A stretch of 64,000 nucleotides of DNA from Streptococcus infantis SK970 (lineage in GTDB: Bacteria; Bacillota; Bacilli; Lactobacillales; Streptococcaceae): positions 62,001 to 126,000 of the forward strand of contig AFUT01000009.1 in NCBI GenBank assembly GCA_000223255.2, given 5' to 3'. The stretch's first letter is position 1. Each line of letters starts with the position of its first letter. Both the position numbers and the translations under genes were made by a program. Positions 47,909-57,134 of this stretch are shown here, piece after piece. The notes below the pieces were generated by a model. It saw only the letters and a program-made list of their open reading frames with translations. It was not told the DNA's origin and did no database searches.

Positions 47909-48738
47909 ATGGATCAATTGTGCATTAAGGATTTGGAAATTTTTGCCTATCATGGTCTTTTCCCGAGTGAGAAGGAACTGGGACAAAAGTTTATCATTGA
48001 TGCAAGCTTATCCTATGATATGACCAAGGCTGCTACGGACTTAGATTTGGAAGCTTCTGTCCATTATGGCGAGCTCTGTCAGCAATGGACGACTTGGTTT
48101 CAGGAAACCACGGAAGACTTGATTGAAACCGTAGCCTACAAACTAGTAGAGCGCACTTTTGAAACCTATCCAATAGTTCAAGAAATTAAACTGGAACTAA
48201 AAAACCATGGGCGCCTATTCATCTACCGCTAGACACCTGTTCAGTAACCATCCATCGTCGTAAACAAAGAGCCTTTATCGCTCTAGGTAGCAATATGGGA
48301 GATAAGACGGCTAATCTCAAGCAAGCGATTGAAAAAATGCGAGCTCGTGGCATCCATGTTCTCAAAGAGTCTAGTGTGATTGCAACTAAGCCATGGGGCA
48401 GAGTCGAGCAAGATAGTTTTGCTAATCAAGTTCTTGAAGTGGAAACTTGGTTGCCGGCGCCAATCTTGTTAGAAATCCTGTTGGACATTGAGGCAGAAAT
48501 GGGACGGGTTAGAGAGGTACATTGGGGACCTCGCTTGATTGACTTGGACTTGCTCTTTGTAGAGGATCAAGTTATCTATACAGATGACCTCATCTTGCCT
48601 CATCCTTATATCGCCGAGCGCCTTTTTGTCTTAGAATCCCTTCAAGAAATAGCCCCACATTTTATTCATCCAGTGCTGGGACGACCGGTTCGTCACTTAT
48701 ATCGTCAATTGGAGAAAGAAAATGGCCAAGGTTTCTGA
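47909..48738 (+). CDS. folB: Bifunctional dihydroneopterin aldolase / HPPK FolBK (SulD, frameshift at the junction)
   Basis: The aldolase half ([23 protein letters not shown]) ends at 48232 as given, and the HPPK half continues in another frame. One A added to the A6 run at 48199-48204 gives [20 protein letters not shown] and joins them into about 276 residues, as in pneumococcal SulD. The HPPK half shows [23 protein letters not shown] and [11 protein letters not shown]. The fused enzyme makes and pyrophosphorylates 6-hydroxymethyl-dihydropterin. The split is thus an artefact of one base. It overlaps the next gene by 17 bases. Confidence 0.92.
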
Positions 48739-50005
48739 AACTTATAGTAAATGGAAAAGTATAGGGGAAGGTTTTGTAGCTATTGTCTTAGGCCTTCTTT
48801 TGGTTTGTTTTGGGCAGGTAGTTCCGATACTGGGTTACCAACTCCTGATGGCCTACTTTTTCTTGTCGGCAGTTTGGCAACTATTGACGCGATGGTTTCA
48901 AGAAAAGTCCCGTAGAGAAAATATATTTGTAACTCTATCCAAGCTCTTTCTTGCAGTCATCCTATTTGATTCAGTCATCTTGCAGGATATCGCTCTCTAT
49001 CTCTTGGTTATTATCATTGGAAGTTATCAGCTCTTTACAGGTCTAATCAGTCTGATTACCTGGTTGCTATACCGGAAAAATCATATTCATCCGAGGATTA
49101 ATTACTTATTTGATGCTTTATGGATGATGGGATTTGGTCTCTATAGTATTTCTCCTTTTCATGATGCGACAAATTTTGAATTACTCTTACTTGGTTTTTA
49201 CTTGATCATGTTGGGGGCAAGCAACCTCAGAGATGGTTTCTTTTTTGAAAAAGGGAGAAGCAATCCTAAGCTCAAGCGTAGAATGAGAATGACCCTGCCT
49301 ATATTTATGACAGCCTTGATTCCCATCAGTACCTTACGACGATGGAATGAAAGGTTATCTACTCATCAGGTAGAAGAAAACGAAGTGCATTTGGAGAGAA
49401 AAAATGAAAAATCTATTGATTTAGAAATTTTCATCCATACTTCAGAATCATCCTTCTTCTTGGCCATGGGTCATGTAGATATTTGCTACCAAGGTCGGGT
49501 TATTTCTTACGGTTCTTATGACCCTCACTCAGAGCGCTTGTTTGGGACAATCGGCGATGGAGTTTTATTTAAGGCTAATCGTGAAAAATATATTGAACTT
49601 TGTAAGAGAGAAAGCCAGAAAACCCTATTTGCCTATGGTTTAAGCCTGTCTGAACAACAGAAAAAAGCTATCGAAGAACGATTGAGAGAGATTGACAGCC
49701 TCTTGATACCTTGGGAACCAAGTTCGCAACTGATGAAAAGAAGGGAAGGAGAAATTAAACATACCTACTCCTATCAGCTGAAACACGAGGCAGATGCAAG
49801 CCTTTATAAGTTTAAATCATCTAAATTTAAAACCTATTTTGTTCTTAGTACCAACTGTGTCCTACTAGCCGACTCTATCGTTGGGGAGGCTGGAACGGAT
49901 ATCCTAAGCCCACAAGGTTTTATCGTTCCTGGGACTTATCAGGATTATCTTGATTTAGAATTTAAAAAACCGAGTGGCATCGTGGTTAGTCGTTCTGTAT
50001 ATTAA
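48722..50005 (+). CDS. DUF308/HdeD-like membrane protein with possible cysteine-protease-like C-terminal domain
   Basis: 427 residues. Residues 1-185 contain six hydrophobic helices of HdeD/DUF308 type ([20 protein letters not shown]). After a basic linker the C-terminal ~210 residues are soluble, with a His in [13 protein letters not shown] and a Cys in [17 protein letters not shown]. The order His then Cys, about 150 residues apart, recalls circularly permuted NlpC/P60 enzymes; this is inference. Translationally coupled to folBK, although nothing suggests a folate role. Followed by a terminator. Confidence 0.7.
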   Translation: MAKVSETYSKWKSIGEGFVAIVLGLLLVCFGQVVPILGYQLLMAYFFLSAVWQLLTRWFQEKSRRENIFVTLSKLFLAVILFDSVILQDIALYLLVIIIGSYQLFTGLISLITWLLYRKNHIHPRINYLFDALWMMGFGLYSISPFHDATNFELLLLGFYLIMLGASNLRDGFFFEKGRSNPKLKRRMRMTLPIFMTALIPISTLRRWNERLSTHQVEENEVHLERKNEKSIDLEIFIHTSESSFFLAMGHVDICYQGRVISYGSYDPHSERLFGTIGDGVLFKANREKYIELCKRESQKTLFAYGLSLSEQQKKAIEERLREIDSLLIPWEPSSQLMKRREGEIKHTYSYQLKHEADASLYKFKSSKFKTYFVLSTNCVLLADSIVGEAGTDILSPQGFIVPGTYQDYLDLEFKKPSGIVVSRSVY

Positions 50006-50010
50006 AAAAG

Positions 50011-50040
50011 AAAACTCTAGTCAGAAGGCTAGAGTTTTTA
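50011..50040. terminator. Bidirectional terminator after the folate operon
   Basis: Perfect 10-bp stem AAAACTCTAG / CTAGAGTTTT with loop TCAGAAGG, between convergent genes. Confidence 0.85.
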
Positions 50041-50355
50041 AAATAGGTCATTTTCTTCAGGGAGGAGGATAGTTTCCTTGCCGTCCATATCCATAACAAG
50101 TACTTTCGGTGGATACAATGGGTCAAAGGGATGATTAAAATCGAAGTCAATCGTAGTCGGTAGATGTTGACTAGAAAAACGGAAGGTGATGGAACCGTTA
50201 CTGTTTAAAAGTTGAAATTCTAACTCATCTTCTAGTTCAAATACATGCTTTAAAAAATGATCGATAATATACCAGATTGAGTCGATGACATCGTCTGGGA
50301 GATTGGTTACCACACCAAAGCTGGCACAACGTCTATGTGAATCCGTAAAAGCCAT
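50038..50355 (-). CDS. DUF960 family protein
   Basis: 105 residues, acidic and cytoplasmic: DSHRRCASFGVVTNLPDDVI, then DSIWYIIDHFLKHVFELEDE and LLNSNGSITFRFSSQH. It matches the DUF960 family of streptococci and staphylococci; function unknown. RBS GGAGG precedes the ATG. It is divergent from ccpA, with a 203-bp gap that contains the ccpA promoter. Confidence 0.75.
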   Translation of the reverse strand: MAFTDSHRRCASFGVVTNLPDDVIDSIWYIIDHFLKHVFELEDELEFQLLNSNGSITFRFSSQHLPTTIDFDFNHPFDPLYPPKVLVMDMDGKETILLPEENDLF

Positions 50356-50477
50356 TGATACCTCCTACTTAATTTTTATTATCATACTGCAAACTGGCCT
50401 AAAAATCAAGAAAAGTAAACTGATTTACAAAAATATGATTTACAGTAAAATTTTTTCAAAGAAACTTTATATATCCC

Positions 50478-50506
50478 TTGAAAATGCTTACAATTAGTGG
50501 TAAACT
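50478..50506 (+). promoter_or_regulatory. ccpA promoter with overlapping cre-like site
   Basis: -35 TTGAAA (50478-50483), 17-bp spacer, -10 TAAACT (50501-50506). TGAAAATGCTTACA (50479-50492) matches the cre core at all fixed positions except one (T instead of C in CG), and covers the -35 box, suggesting autorepression by CcpA. Confidence 0.55.
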
Positions 50507-50558
50507 AGTAGTGGTGTAAACATGAAAGCAAAATTTTCAACATTAGAAAGGAAACGGT

Positions 50559-51566
50559 ATGAACACAGATGATACAGTAACAATTTATGACGTTGCCCGA
50601 GAAGCAGGAGTTTCAATGGCAACAGTCAGTCGTGTAGTCAATGGTAATAAGAATGTCAAAGAGAACACTCGCAAGAAAGTTCTAGAGGTTATTGAACGCC
50701 TAGACTATCGTCCAAATGCAGTAGCTCGTGGTTTGGCAAGCAAACGTACAACAACTGTCGGTGTTGTCATTCCAGATATCACAAATACTTATTTTGCTGC
50801 TCTGGCAAAAGGAATTGATGATATTGCCGAAATGTACAAATACAACATCGTCCTTGCTAATAGCGATGAGGATGATGAAAAAGAAGTGGCAGTAGTGAAT
50901 ACACTCTTTTCAAAACAAGTTGATGGTATTATCTTTATGGGCTATCACTTAACAGAGAAAATTCGCTCAGAGTTTTCACGTTCACGTACCCCTGTAGTTC
51001 TTGCAGGAACAGTGGACGTTGAACATCAGCTTCCAAGTGTCAATATTGACTATAAGAATGCTACTGCGGATGCTGTTCGTCATTTGTTGAAGCGTAACAA
51101 GAAGATTGCTTTTGTTAGTGGACCATTGGTAGATGATATTAACGGTAAAATTCGCTTGGTTGGCTACAAAGAAGCTTTGAAAGAAGCAGGAGTCAACTAC
51201 AGTGAAGGTCTTGTATTTGAGTCTAAATATCGCTATGATGATGGCTATGCCTTGGCAGAACGCTTAGTTTCTTCAAAAGCAACTGCAGCGATTGTGACTG
51301 GTGATGAATTGGCAGCTGGTCTCTTGAACGGCTTAGCTGACCATGGAGTTTCAGTACCAGAAGACTTTGAAATCATTACAAGTGATGATTCTCAAATCGC
51401 ACGCTATACTCGACCAAATCTGACAACTATCGCACAACCCTTGTATGACCTTGGTGCGATTAGTATGCGTATGTTGACTAAGATTATGCATAAGGAAGAA
51501 TTGGAGGAACGTGAAGTTCTTCTCCCTCACGGTTTGACAGAACGCAAATCAACTCGCAAAAAGTAA
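50559..51566 (+). CDS. ccpA: Catabolite control protein A CcpA
   Basis: 335 residues, LacI/GalR family. The helix-turn-helix is VTIYDVAREAGVSMATVSRV (residues 7-26), with hinge helix YRPNAVARGLASKRT. The periplasmic-binding-like core has TTTVGVVIPDITNTYFAALAKGI and the HPr-Ser-P contact region around DDSQIARYTRPNLTTI. It is the master regulator of carbon catabolite control. RBS AAAGGAAA. Single-gene unit with promoter and terminator. Confidence 0.96.
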   Translation: MNTDDTVTIYDVAREAGVSMATVSRVVNGNKNVKENTRKKVLEVIERLDYRPNAVARGLASKRTTTVGVVIPDITNTYFAALAKGIDDIAEMYKYNIVLANSDEDDEKEVAVVNTLFSKQVDGIIFMGYHLTEKIRSEFSRSRTPVVLAGTVDVEHQLPSVNIDYKNATADAVRHLLKRNKKIAFVSGPLVDDINGKIRLVGYKEALKEAGVNYSEGLVFESKYRYDDGYALAERLVSSKATAAIVTGDELAAGLLNGLADHGVSVPEDFEIITSDDSQIARYTRPNLTTIAQPLYDLGAISMRMLTKIMHKEELEEREVLLPHGLTERKSTRKK

Positions 51567-51574
51567 TAAAAATT

Positions 51575-51606
51575 CCCAGGAATCTAACTGATTTCCTGGG
51601 TTTTCT
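51575..51606. terminator. Terminator of ccpA (and of convergent L-asparaginase)
   Basis: 8-bp stem CCCAGGAA / TTCCTGGG with loop TCTAACTGAT, followed by TTTTCTT, between the convergent ccpA and asparaginase stops. Confidence 0.8.
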
Positions 51607-52568
51607 TATCCTTCCATATATGCTCGGAGTTCATCGCCTTTAAGTCCTGCATTAACTGCAATGAGTAGCTTAAGCCGAGCTTTTTGAGCATTTAATTCTT
51701 TTACAAAATAAACACCGTCATTTTGTAGGCAGACACCACCACCTTCATAGGCATAAACAGGTTCTGATATCCCATTGAAACAACGAGATACAAGTGCAAT
51801 TGGAAGTCCTGATTGACAAAGAGATTTTAATTTTTTAGCTGTTTCCTTAGGTACATTTCCAGCACCAAAAGCCTGGATAATCAGTCCATCTAACTGGTCG
51901 ACAGGAAGTAAATCGAGGAGTTCATCGGTCATTCCCGCATAAACAGGGATGATAGGAATCAACCCTTGAATGCTCTCAAGGTCAAAACGAACACGAGGTT
52001 CTGCCGTTTTGAAGTAGAGAATTTCCTGCTTCATAATGAGCCCGAGTGGTCCATGAGTTGGTGTTTGAAAGGTGCTAACGTTAGTAGTATGCGTTTTTGT
52101 GACATATTTGGCGGCGTGAATTTCATCGTTCATAACGACCAACACACCCTTATCTGTAGCCTTGTCATCACTCGCAACGCGTAAGGCGCTAAGATAGTTG
52201 TAGACACCATCACTTCCCAGTTCATTGGAAGATCTCATAGCACCTGTCAGGACGATAGGCATATGAGGTACCTCCATGGTGTCGAGGAAATAAGCCGTTT
52301 CTTCTAGTGTATCTGTCCCATGTGTAATGACAACACCATCATAGGACGATGCCTCTTGTTTAATCTTTTTGTAGAGGGCCAACATATGCTTGGGCTTGAT
52401 GTGAGGACTGGGCAAATTTAAAAAATCCAAGGAATGGACTTCGATACCTTCGAGAGGATTAGAAATATGATTCATAGGGTTATCAGCACTAGTCCTTACA
52501 GCTCCAGATTCATCTGCCTGCATGGAGATCGTGCCACCAGTATGTAAAACAAGGATTTTCTTAGTCAT
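51606..52568 (-). CDS. ansA: Type I L-asparaginase
   Basis: 320 residues. The two Thr-based active-site motifs are present: LVLHTGGTISM (Thr13) and VVITHGTDTLEETAYFLD. No signal peptide, so it is cytoplasmic. It hydrolyses L-asparagine to aspartate and ammonia, the reverse of AsnA activity encoded at 8.2-9.1 kb. It is convergent with ccpA and divergent from the HAD gene. Confidence 0.93.
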   Translation of the reverse strand: MTKKILVLHTGGTISMQADESGAVRTSADNPMNHISNPLEGIEVHSLDFLNLPSPHIKPKHMLALYKKIKQEASSYDGVVITHGTDTLEETAYFLDTMEVPHMPIVLTGAMRSSNELGSDGVYNYLSALRVASDDKATDKGVLVVMNDEIHAAKYVTKTHTTNVSTFQTPTHGPLGLIMKQEILYFKTAEPRVRFDLESIQGLIPIIPVYAGMTDELLDLLPVDQLDGLIIQAFGAGNVPKETAKKLKSLCQSGLPIALVSRCFNGISEPVYAYEGGGVCLQNDGVYFVKELNAQKARLKLLIAVNAGLKGDELRAYMEG

Positions 52569-52593
52569 GATTCACTCACTTTTTCTGAAATGT

Positions 52594-52601
52594 GGTATAA
52601 T
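52594..52601 (+). promoter_or_regulatory. Promoter of the HAD/MazG-like gene
   Basis: TGGTATAAT-type extended -10 (TATAAT 52596-52601), 32 bases upstream of the ATG. Confidence 0.5.
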
Positions 52602-52633
52602 CATTGTATCATAAAAGAAAGGAATGAGATAGA

Positions 52634-54024
52634 ATGGAAGTCAAAGCTGTGTTTTTTGATATTGATGGAACGCTTGTAAATGACAGTAAGAGTGTTTTGA
52701 AGTCCACTAAGGAAGCTATCAAGATTGTGAAAGAACAAGGGGTGCTTGTTGGGGTAGCAACAGGGCGAGGACCTTTTTTGTTAAGGATTTGATGGATGAT
52801 TTGGATCTGGATTTTGCAGTGACCTACAATGGCCAATATATCTTTAACAAAGATCGTGTTCTTTTTGCTAGCCCTATTGATAAGAGAAGTCTCAGACAAA
52901 TCATCTCTTATGCTAAGAAAAATCGAAAAGAGATTGCCATGGGAACGCGACAAGACGTTGTCGGTTCTCGGATTATGTCCTTTGGGCTCAGTCCTCTTTC
53001 ACAACTCGTCAGTCGTTTTGTACCTAAATTTTTGACTCGTACTGTTAGTCATTCCTTTAATCGTATGGTTAGTAAGGCCCTTCCTCAGAAGGAAGATGAT
53101 TTGTTGGACTTAATCAATCAACCGATCTATCAAGTGCTCATGTTGATGACACCTGAAGAGACAAACCATGCTGCTGAAGAATTAAATCATCTGAAGTTTA
53201 CCAGAAGTAATCCTTTTGCGGCTGATATTATCAATCAAGGAAATTCCAAGTTAGAAGGGATTCGCCGTGTCGGAAAAGAGTATGGTTTTGAACTCAACCA
53301 AGTCATGGCTTTTGGAGACTCGGATAATGACTTGGAAATGTTGGCGGGCGTTGGAATGTCTGTTGCCATGGGAAATGGTAGTAGCAGTGTAAAAGAAGTT
53401 GCCAAGCATATCACTGCTAGCAACCAAAATGATGGGATTCACAAAGCTTTAGAATATTTTGGGGTCTTGGCTTCTGAAAAAGTCTTTGTCAGTCGTGACT
53501 ATCATTTTAACAAGGTTAAAACTTTCCATCATATGATGGACGAGCGAACTCAAGAAGAGCCTATAGCTTGGGATTTGCAAGGGGCAACCCACCGTGCAGG
53601 CTTTAAGATTGAAGAGTTAGTTGAATTTGTCCGTGCTGCCAGCAATTCTGAAGAGGAATTTCAACAGGCTGTTCAGGATTTGCATCAGGCACTTGATAAA
53701 GCAGCCGAAAAAGTAAGCAAGTCAACACCAGCTGAGAAAAGCCTCGTTGGTCAAGTAGATGCTTTGATTGATACGCTCTACTTTACCTATGGAAGTTTTG
53801 TTCTAATGGGGGTAGACCCGGAGAGAATCTTTGAGATTGTCCATCAAGCCAACATGGGTAAAATTTTCCCAGATGGCAAGGCCCATTTTGATCCTGTGAC
53901 CCACAAAATCTTGAAACCAGATAACTGGAAAGAAAAATACGCCCCAGAACCTGCGATTAAAAAGGAGATAGAGCGCAAAATTAAGGCTTATGAACGTCAT
54001 AAGGAAAGAGAAAATAAACAATAA
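52634..54024 (+). CDS. Cof-type HAD hydrolase fused to a MazG-like domain (frameshift)
   Basis: ATG 52634 (RBS AAAGGAATGAG) gives MEVKAVFFDIDGTLVNDSKS, the HAD nucleophile motif, and stops at 52791. One T added to the T6 run at 52774-52779 restores GRGPFFVKDLMDDLDLDF and a protein of about 463 residues. HAD motif IV is MAFGDSDNDLEML. After residue ~275 an all-helical domain has IEELVEFVRA and QVDALIDTLYFTYGSFVLMGV, the E-E...D pattern of MazG/PRA-PH NTP pyrophosphohydrolases. It probably removes phosphate or pyrophosphate from small metabolites. Confidence 0.85.
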
Positions 54025-54050
54025 AAAGGAGCGCATTGGCTCCTTTTTTA
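54023..54050 (+). terminator. Terminator of the HAD/MazG-like gene
   Basis: Perfect 10-bp stem AAAAAGGAGC / GCTCCTTTTT with loop GCATTG, followed by T, overlapping the stop codon. Confidence 0.85.
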
Positions 54051-54056
54051 GTCTAT

Positions 54057-54509
54057 TTATAAAGTTTTATCCTTGTCTCGAACGACGAGAAGGTCAACGC
54101 TTGTGTGGCGTAGGATATATTCTGATGAAGAACCGACAAGCAAACGCTCGAAGGCGTTAAGTCCTGTGGCTCCGACCAAAATCAAATCAACATGTTCTTG
54201 GTCCGGGATTGTTTTAGCCAAAAGTGTTTTAGGATTTCCCATTTCGATGATAACTTGAACATCTGTAAGACCAGCGTCTCTTGCACGCTTTTCATATTCT
54301 GCCATCAAGTCTTGGGCCTCAACTTGTAACTCTTCGTAAACTTCTGCATCAAATGTTGAAATGCTTTGAAGAGCACGAGTGTCAATGACATGGGCGATGG
54401 TTAATTTAGCCTGGTTACGTAATGCTGACTGAACTCCTTTGATAAAAGCCAAATCAGCTTCCTTGGAACCGTCAACCGCTACCATGATGTTTTCATAACG
54501 TTGTGTCAT
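54057..54509 (-). CDS. Universal stress protein UspA family
   Basis: 150 residues from ATG 54509 (MTQRYENIMVAVDGSKEADL), preceded by GAGGAGG; the open frame continues upstream but the RBS decides this start. The ATP-binding motif is present as LILVGATGLNAFERLLVGSS-SEYILRHTSVDLLVVR. Role in stress survival; exact function unknown. It is convergent with the HAD gene. Confidence 0.92.
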   Translation of the reverse strand: MTQRYENIMVAVDGSKEADLAFIKGVQSALRNQAKLTIAHVIDTRALQSISTFDAEVYEELQVEAQDLMAEYEKRARDAGLTDVQVIIEMGNPKTLLAKTIPDQEHVDLILVGATGLNAFERLLVGSSSEYILRHTSVDLLVVRDKDKTL

Positions 54510-54601
54510 AGCAAAAACCTCCTCGTTTCTTATCACCTTCATTGTATTCCTTTTCACTAAAAAAGTAAAGTAAAAAACGATAGGAAGAAGATAGATGCTT
54601 T

Positions 54602-54629
54602 TTGACTTTGACTTGGAGTTTGTTATAAT
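54602..54629 (+). promoter_or_regulatory. Promoter of the phosphoesterase gene
   Basis: -35 TTGACT (54602-54607), 16-bp spacer, extended -10 TGTTATAAT ending at 54629; 28 bases to the ATG. Confidence 0.65.
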
Positions 54630-54657
54630 AAAAAGAGAAAAGGTCAGAGGAAGAGAT

Positions 54658-55497
54658 ATGACAAAAATCGCAGTATTATCGGATATCCATGGAAATACAA
54701 GAGCACTGGAAGCTGTTTTAGCAGATGCAGAGAAGGCAGGCGCTGAGGAATATTGGCTCTTGGGAGATATTCTCATGCCTGGAACAGGACGAAAAAATAT
54801 TCTCCATATATTGGAGACTTTACCCATCACTCTTAGAGTTTTAGGGAATTGGGAGGAGAGCTTATGGCGAGCTGCTTATCGAAAATTAGATACAAGTAGA
54901 CCTAGCCATCGCTACCTCTTGCGCCAATGCCAGTATATCATGGAAGAAATTAGTCTAGATGAAATTGAAGCTCTACAGGCATTTCCTATGCACAGTCACT
55001 GCCAGTTTGGGAATCTGAAGGTAGGGATAAGCCATCATTTGCCGGACAAAAATTGGGGAAGAGAACTGATCCATCTTGGCAAGCAGGAGGATTTTGACCG
55101 TTTGGTGACTAATCCTGACTGCGATATTGCCATCTATGGCCATATCCACCAGCAATTTCTACGTTATGGAAGTGGTGGACAACTTATTTTGAATCCAGGT
55201 TCGATTGGACAACCATTCTTTTTATCAGCACATCTACGTAAGGACTTGCGGGCCCAATATATGATTTTGGACTTTGATGACAAAGGATTGAAGGATGTAG
55301 ACTTTCGTCGTGTTGATTATGATGTTGAGTCAGAATTACAGCTGGCTAGAGAGTTACAGTTGCCCTACTATAAAATTTACTATGAAAGCTTAGTCAATGG
55401 AATTCACCACACTCATAATCAAGAATTACTCCATGAAATTGCTCAAAATGAAGGACATGATGCAGAATTGGATGATTGGCTTAGTCGTAACTCTTGA
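54658..55497 (+). CDS. Calcineurin-like metallophosphoesterase
   Basis: 279 residues from ATG 54658 (MTKIAVLSDIHGNTRALEAV) with RBS GAGGAAG. Metal-site motifs: SDIHGN, LLGDILMPGTGRKN, VLGNWEES, SHHLPD and YGHIHQQFLRYG, plus NPGSIGQPF. Substrate unknown; diadenosine tetraphosphatase or 2-prime,3-prime-cyclic phosphodiesterase activity is typical of relatives. The promoter of the next gene overlaps its last codons. Confidence 0.88.
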   Translation: MTKIAVLSDIHGNTRALEAVLADAEKAGAEEYWLLGDILMPGTGRKNILHILETLPITLRVLGNWEESLWRAAYRKLDTSRPSHRYLLRQCQYIMEEISLDEIEALQAFPMHSHCQFGNLKVGISHHLPDKNWGRELIHLGKQEDFDRLVTNPDCDIAIYGHIHQQFLRYGSGGQLILNPGSIGQPFFLSAHLRKDLRAQYMILDFDDKGLKDVDFRRVDYDVESELQLARELQLPYYKIYYESLVNGIHHTHNQELLHEIAQNEGHDAELDDWLSRNS

Positions 55498-55521
55498 CAT
55501 TACAACTATAGAAGCTATAAT
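55494..55521 (+). promoter_or_regulatory. Consensus sigma-A promoter of the Rrf2 gene
   Basis: Perfect TTGACA (55494-55499) and TATAAT (55516-55521), 16-bp spacer. The -35 contains the stop codon of the upstream gene. No obvious palindrome for self-regulation was found. Confidence 0.8.
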
Positions 55522-55567
55522 AAATATAAGAGAAGAATGAGTTTAGTTAACGAAAAAGGAGGACTGC

Positions 55568-56005
55568 ATGCAAATTTCAAGTCGATTTACCATCGCAACC
55601 CATATGCTAGTTATTATCGCCCTAAAAGGGAAGGAAAGTAAAGTAACCAGTGATTTTCTAGCTAGCAGTGTAGGAGTCAATCCTGTTATTATCCGAAAAA
55701 CCTTATCCCAACTCAAAAAGGCAGGGTTAATCTCAGTCGCGCGTGGAACTGGTGGAGCGGAGATTATCAAAGACATAGAGGACATCAGTCTTTTAGATGT
55801 TTACCAAGCAGTTGAGTGTTTAGGGAAGAAAGGACAACTCTTTAGTTTCCATGATAATCCTAATCCAGCCTGTCCAGTAGGAGCCAATATTCATGGGGTT
55901 TTAGATGAAAAGTTAGATAAAATTCAAGAAGCTATGGAAGAAGAATTAAGCCAAACCAGTCTTGCTCAAGTAGTGGCAGATGCAGAGAGTAGGATAGAAG
56001 GATAA
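55568..56005 (+). CDS. Rrf2-family transcriptional regulator
   Basis: 145 residues. Winged helix at the N-terminus (QISSRFTIATHMLVIIAL, VTSDFLASSVGVNPVIIRKTLSQLKKAGLI) then the dimerisation helix. It lacks the three-Cys iron-sulfur cluster of IscR/NsrR; only C-L in AVECLG and PACPVG remain, as in YwnA-type proteins. Ligand and targets unknown. RBS AAAGGAGG. The 46-residue membrane peptide follows after a terminator. Confidence 0.87.
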   Translation: MQISSRFTIATHMLVIIALKGKESKVTSDFLASSVGVNPVIIRKTLSQLKKAGLISVARGTGGAEIIKDIEDISLLDVYQAVECLGKKGQLFSFHDNPNPACPVGANIHGVLDEKLDKIQEAMEEELSQTSLAQVVADAESRIEG

Positions 56006-56030
56006 GAGGACCTGAGTTCCTCTTTTATTT
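56004..56030 (+). terminator. Terminator of the Rrf2 gene
   Basis: Perfect 7-bp stem AAGAGGA / TCCTCTT with loop CCTGAGT, followed by TTATTTT. Confidence 0.75.
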
Positions 56031-56072
56031 TAGCTAATTATGATGAAATGTAATTAGATAAAGGAGAAGAAG

Positions 56073-56213
56073 ATGTATCTTGTTACAGGAATTGTATTAG
56101 CCTTTATCCGTGAATTTGTAGCTCTATGTGTGAAATTGAAGTGGCTCTTTGTGTTCTTCTACGGATTATTATTCCTAGCTCTTCTTTTATTCTATAAGAG
56201 AATTCTTTGGTAA
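56073..56213 (+). CDS. Small membrane protein (46 aa), uncharacterised
   Basis: ATG 56073 has a textbook RBS AAAGGAG 8 bases upstream and runs 46 codons. The peptide (MYLVTGIVLAFIREFVALCV ... YKRILW) has two hydrophobic stretches separated by KLKW. A perfect terminator follows the stop by 5 bases, so RBS, ORF and terminator form a complete small unit. No family recognised; too short for standard gene calling. Confidence 0.6.
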   Translation: MYLVTGIVLAFIREFVALCVKLKWLFVFFYGLLFLALLLFYKRILW

Positions 56214-56218
56214 TAAGA

Positions 56219-56247
56219 AACTCTCCTTGAAAATGAGGAGAGTTTTT
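56219..56247 (+). terminator. Terminator of the 46-aa peptide gene
   Basis: Perfect 9-bp stem AACTCTCCT / AGGAGAGTT with loop TGAAAATG, followed by TTT. Confidence 0.8.
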
Positions 56248-56340
56248 ATAATAGAAATAGTTGAAAAAAGTAGACTAAAAAGCTTGATTACTGAAGAAAA
56301 AATGAAGTAGAATTATTTCAGCGCTTGTTCTAAGAAGTGA

Positions 56341-56919
56341 TTATCTTATCGCCGATGTGAGAAATAGTTGAGAAGGTTTACCAAGGAAAAGATTGTCGGA
56401 ACTATAAAGTATTTGGGTCTGAATGTCTGAGAAGCCATGATTTTTAAGAGTCTCCTCAAGTTCCGAAATAATAAAACCATGGTTTTCTCCATCTGGTACG
56501 GTATAATCAGCGATAAATAGTTGTCCTCCGAGAGTCAAATGTTCCTTAAACATGGCGAGACTGTCATCAAGATTAGGCATATGATGAAGAACACGACTGA
56601 CGATAATGAGATCGAATGTTTGTTCTAATGGCTTATGCAATAAGTCTTGATGAATCAAGTCTATATATTCAAGTTTTTGGTTTTTAATCTTGATACGAGC
56701 TTGCTCCAGCATTTTATCTGAAATATCAACCAAGGTCACTGAATTTACTTTTTTGGCTAGAGGTAGAGAGATTAGACCAGTTCCTCCTCCAAAGTCTAGA
56801 ATTGATTTACTTGATAAATCGTGCATTTGTTTTTCAATATTTTTTCTGATAAGTTCAGCAAGAAATTGATTTTTGGGAGAATCAAACGATTCGGCACGAT
56901 GATTAAAATGATGTTCCAT
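56341..56919 (-). CDS. Class I SAM-dependent methyltransferase
   Basis: 192 residues. Motif I LDFGGGTGLISLPLAKKV, acidic loop LVDISDKMLEQA, motif IV DLIIVSRVLHHMPNLD, typical of the Methyltransf_11/UbiE-like small-molecule group. Substrate unknown. RBS on the minus strand is weak. It stands alone between a terminator and recJ, transcribed opposite to its neighbours. Confidence 0.85.
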   Translation of the reverse strand: MEHHFNHRAESFDSPKNQFLAELIRKNIEKQMHDLSSKSILDFGGGTGLISLPLAKKVNSVTLVDISDKMLEQARIKIKNQKLEYIDLIHQDLLHKPLEQTFDLIIVSRVLHHMPNLDDSLAMFKEHLTLGGQLFIADYTVPDGENHGFIISELEETLKNHGFSDIQTQILYSSDNLFLGKPSQLFLTSAIR

Positions 56920-57134
56920 ATCAATAGTGTAGCATAAAGAGAAGATGTTTTAAAATTTTGGCTACGTCTTGTTGAAAAGGTATAGAATTATCAACTGGTG
57001 TATAGCTTTTTAACTTTGATGAGAACAGGATTTTTTTGGGATTTTGATTGAAAGAGTTAAGAAAATAAAGAGGAGAAAAACTTGAAATCATGTTATAATA
57101 AAACGATAGAATCGTAAGAAAGAGTGGATGAATT

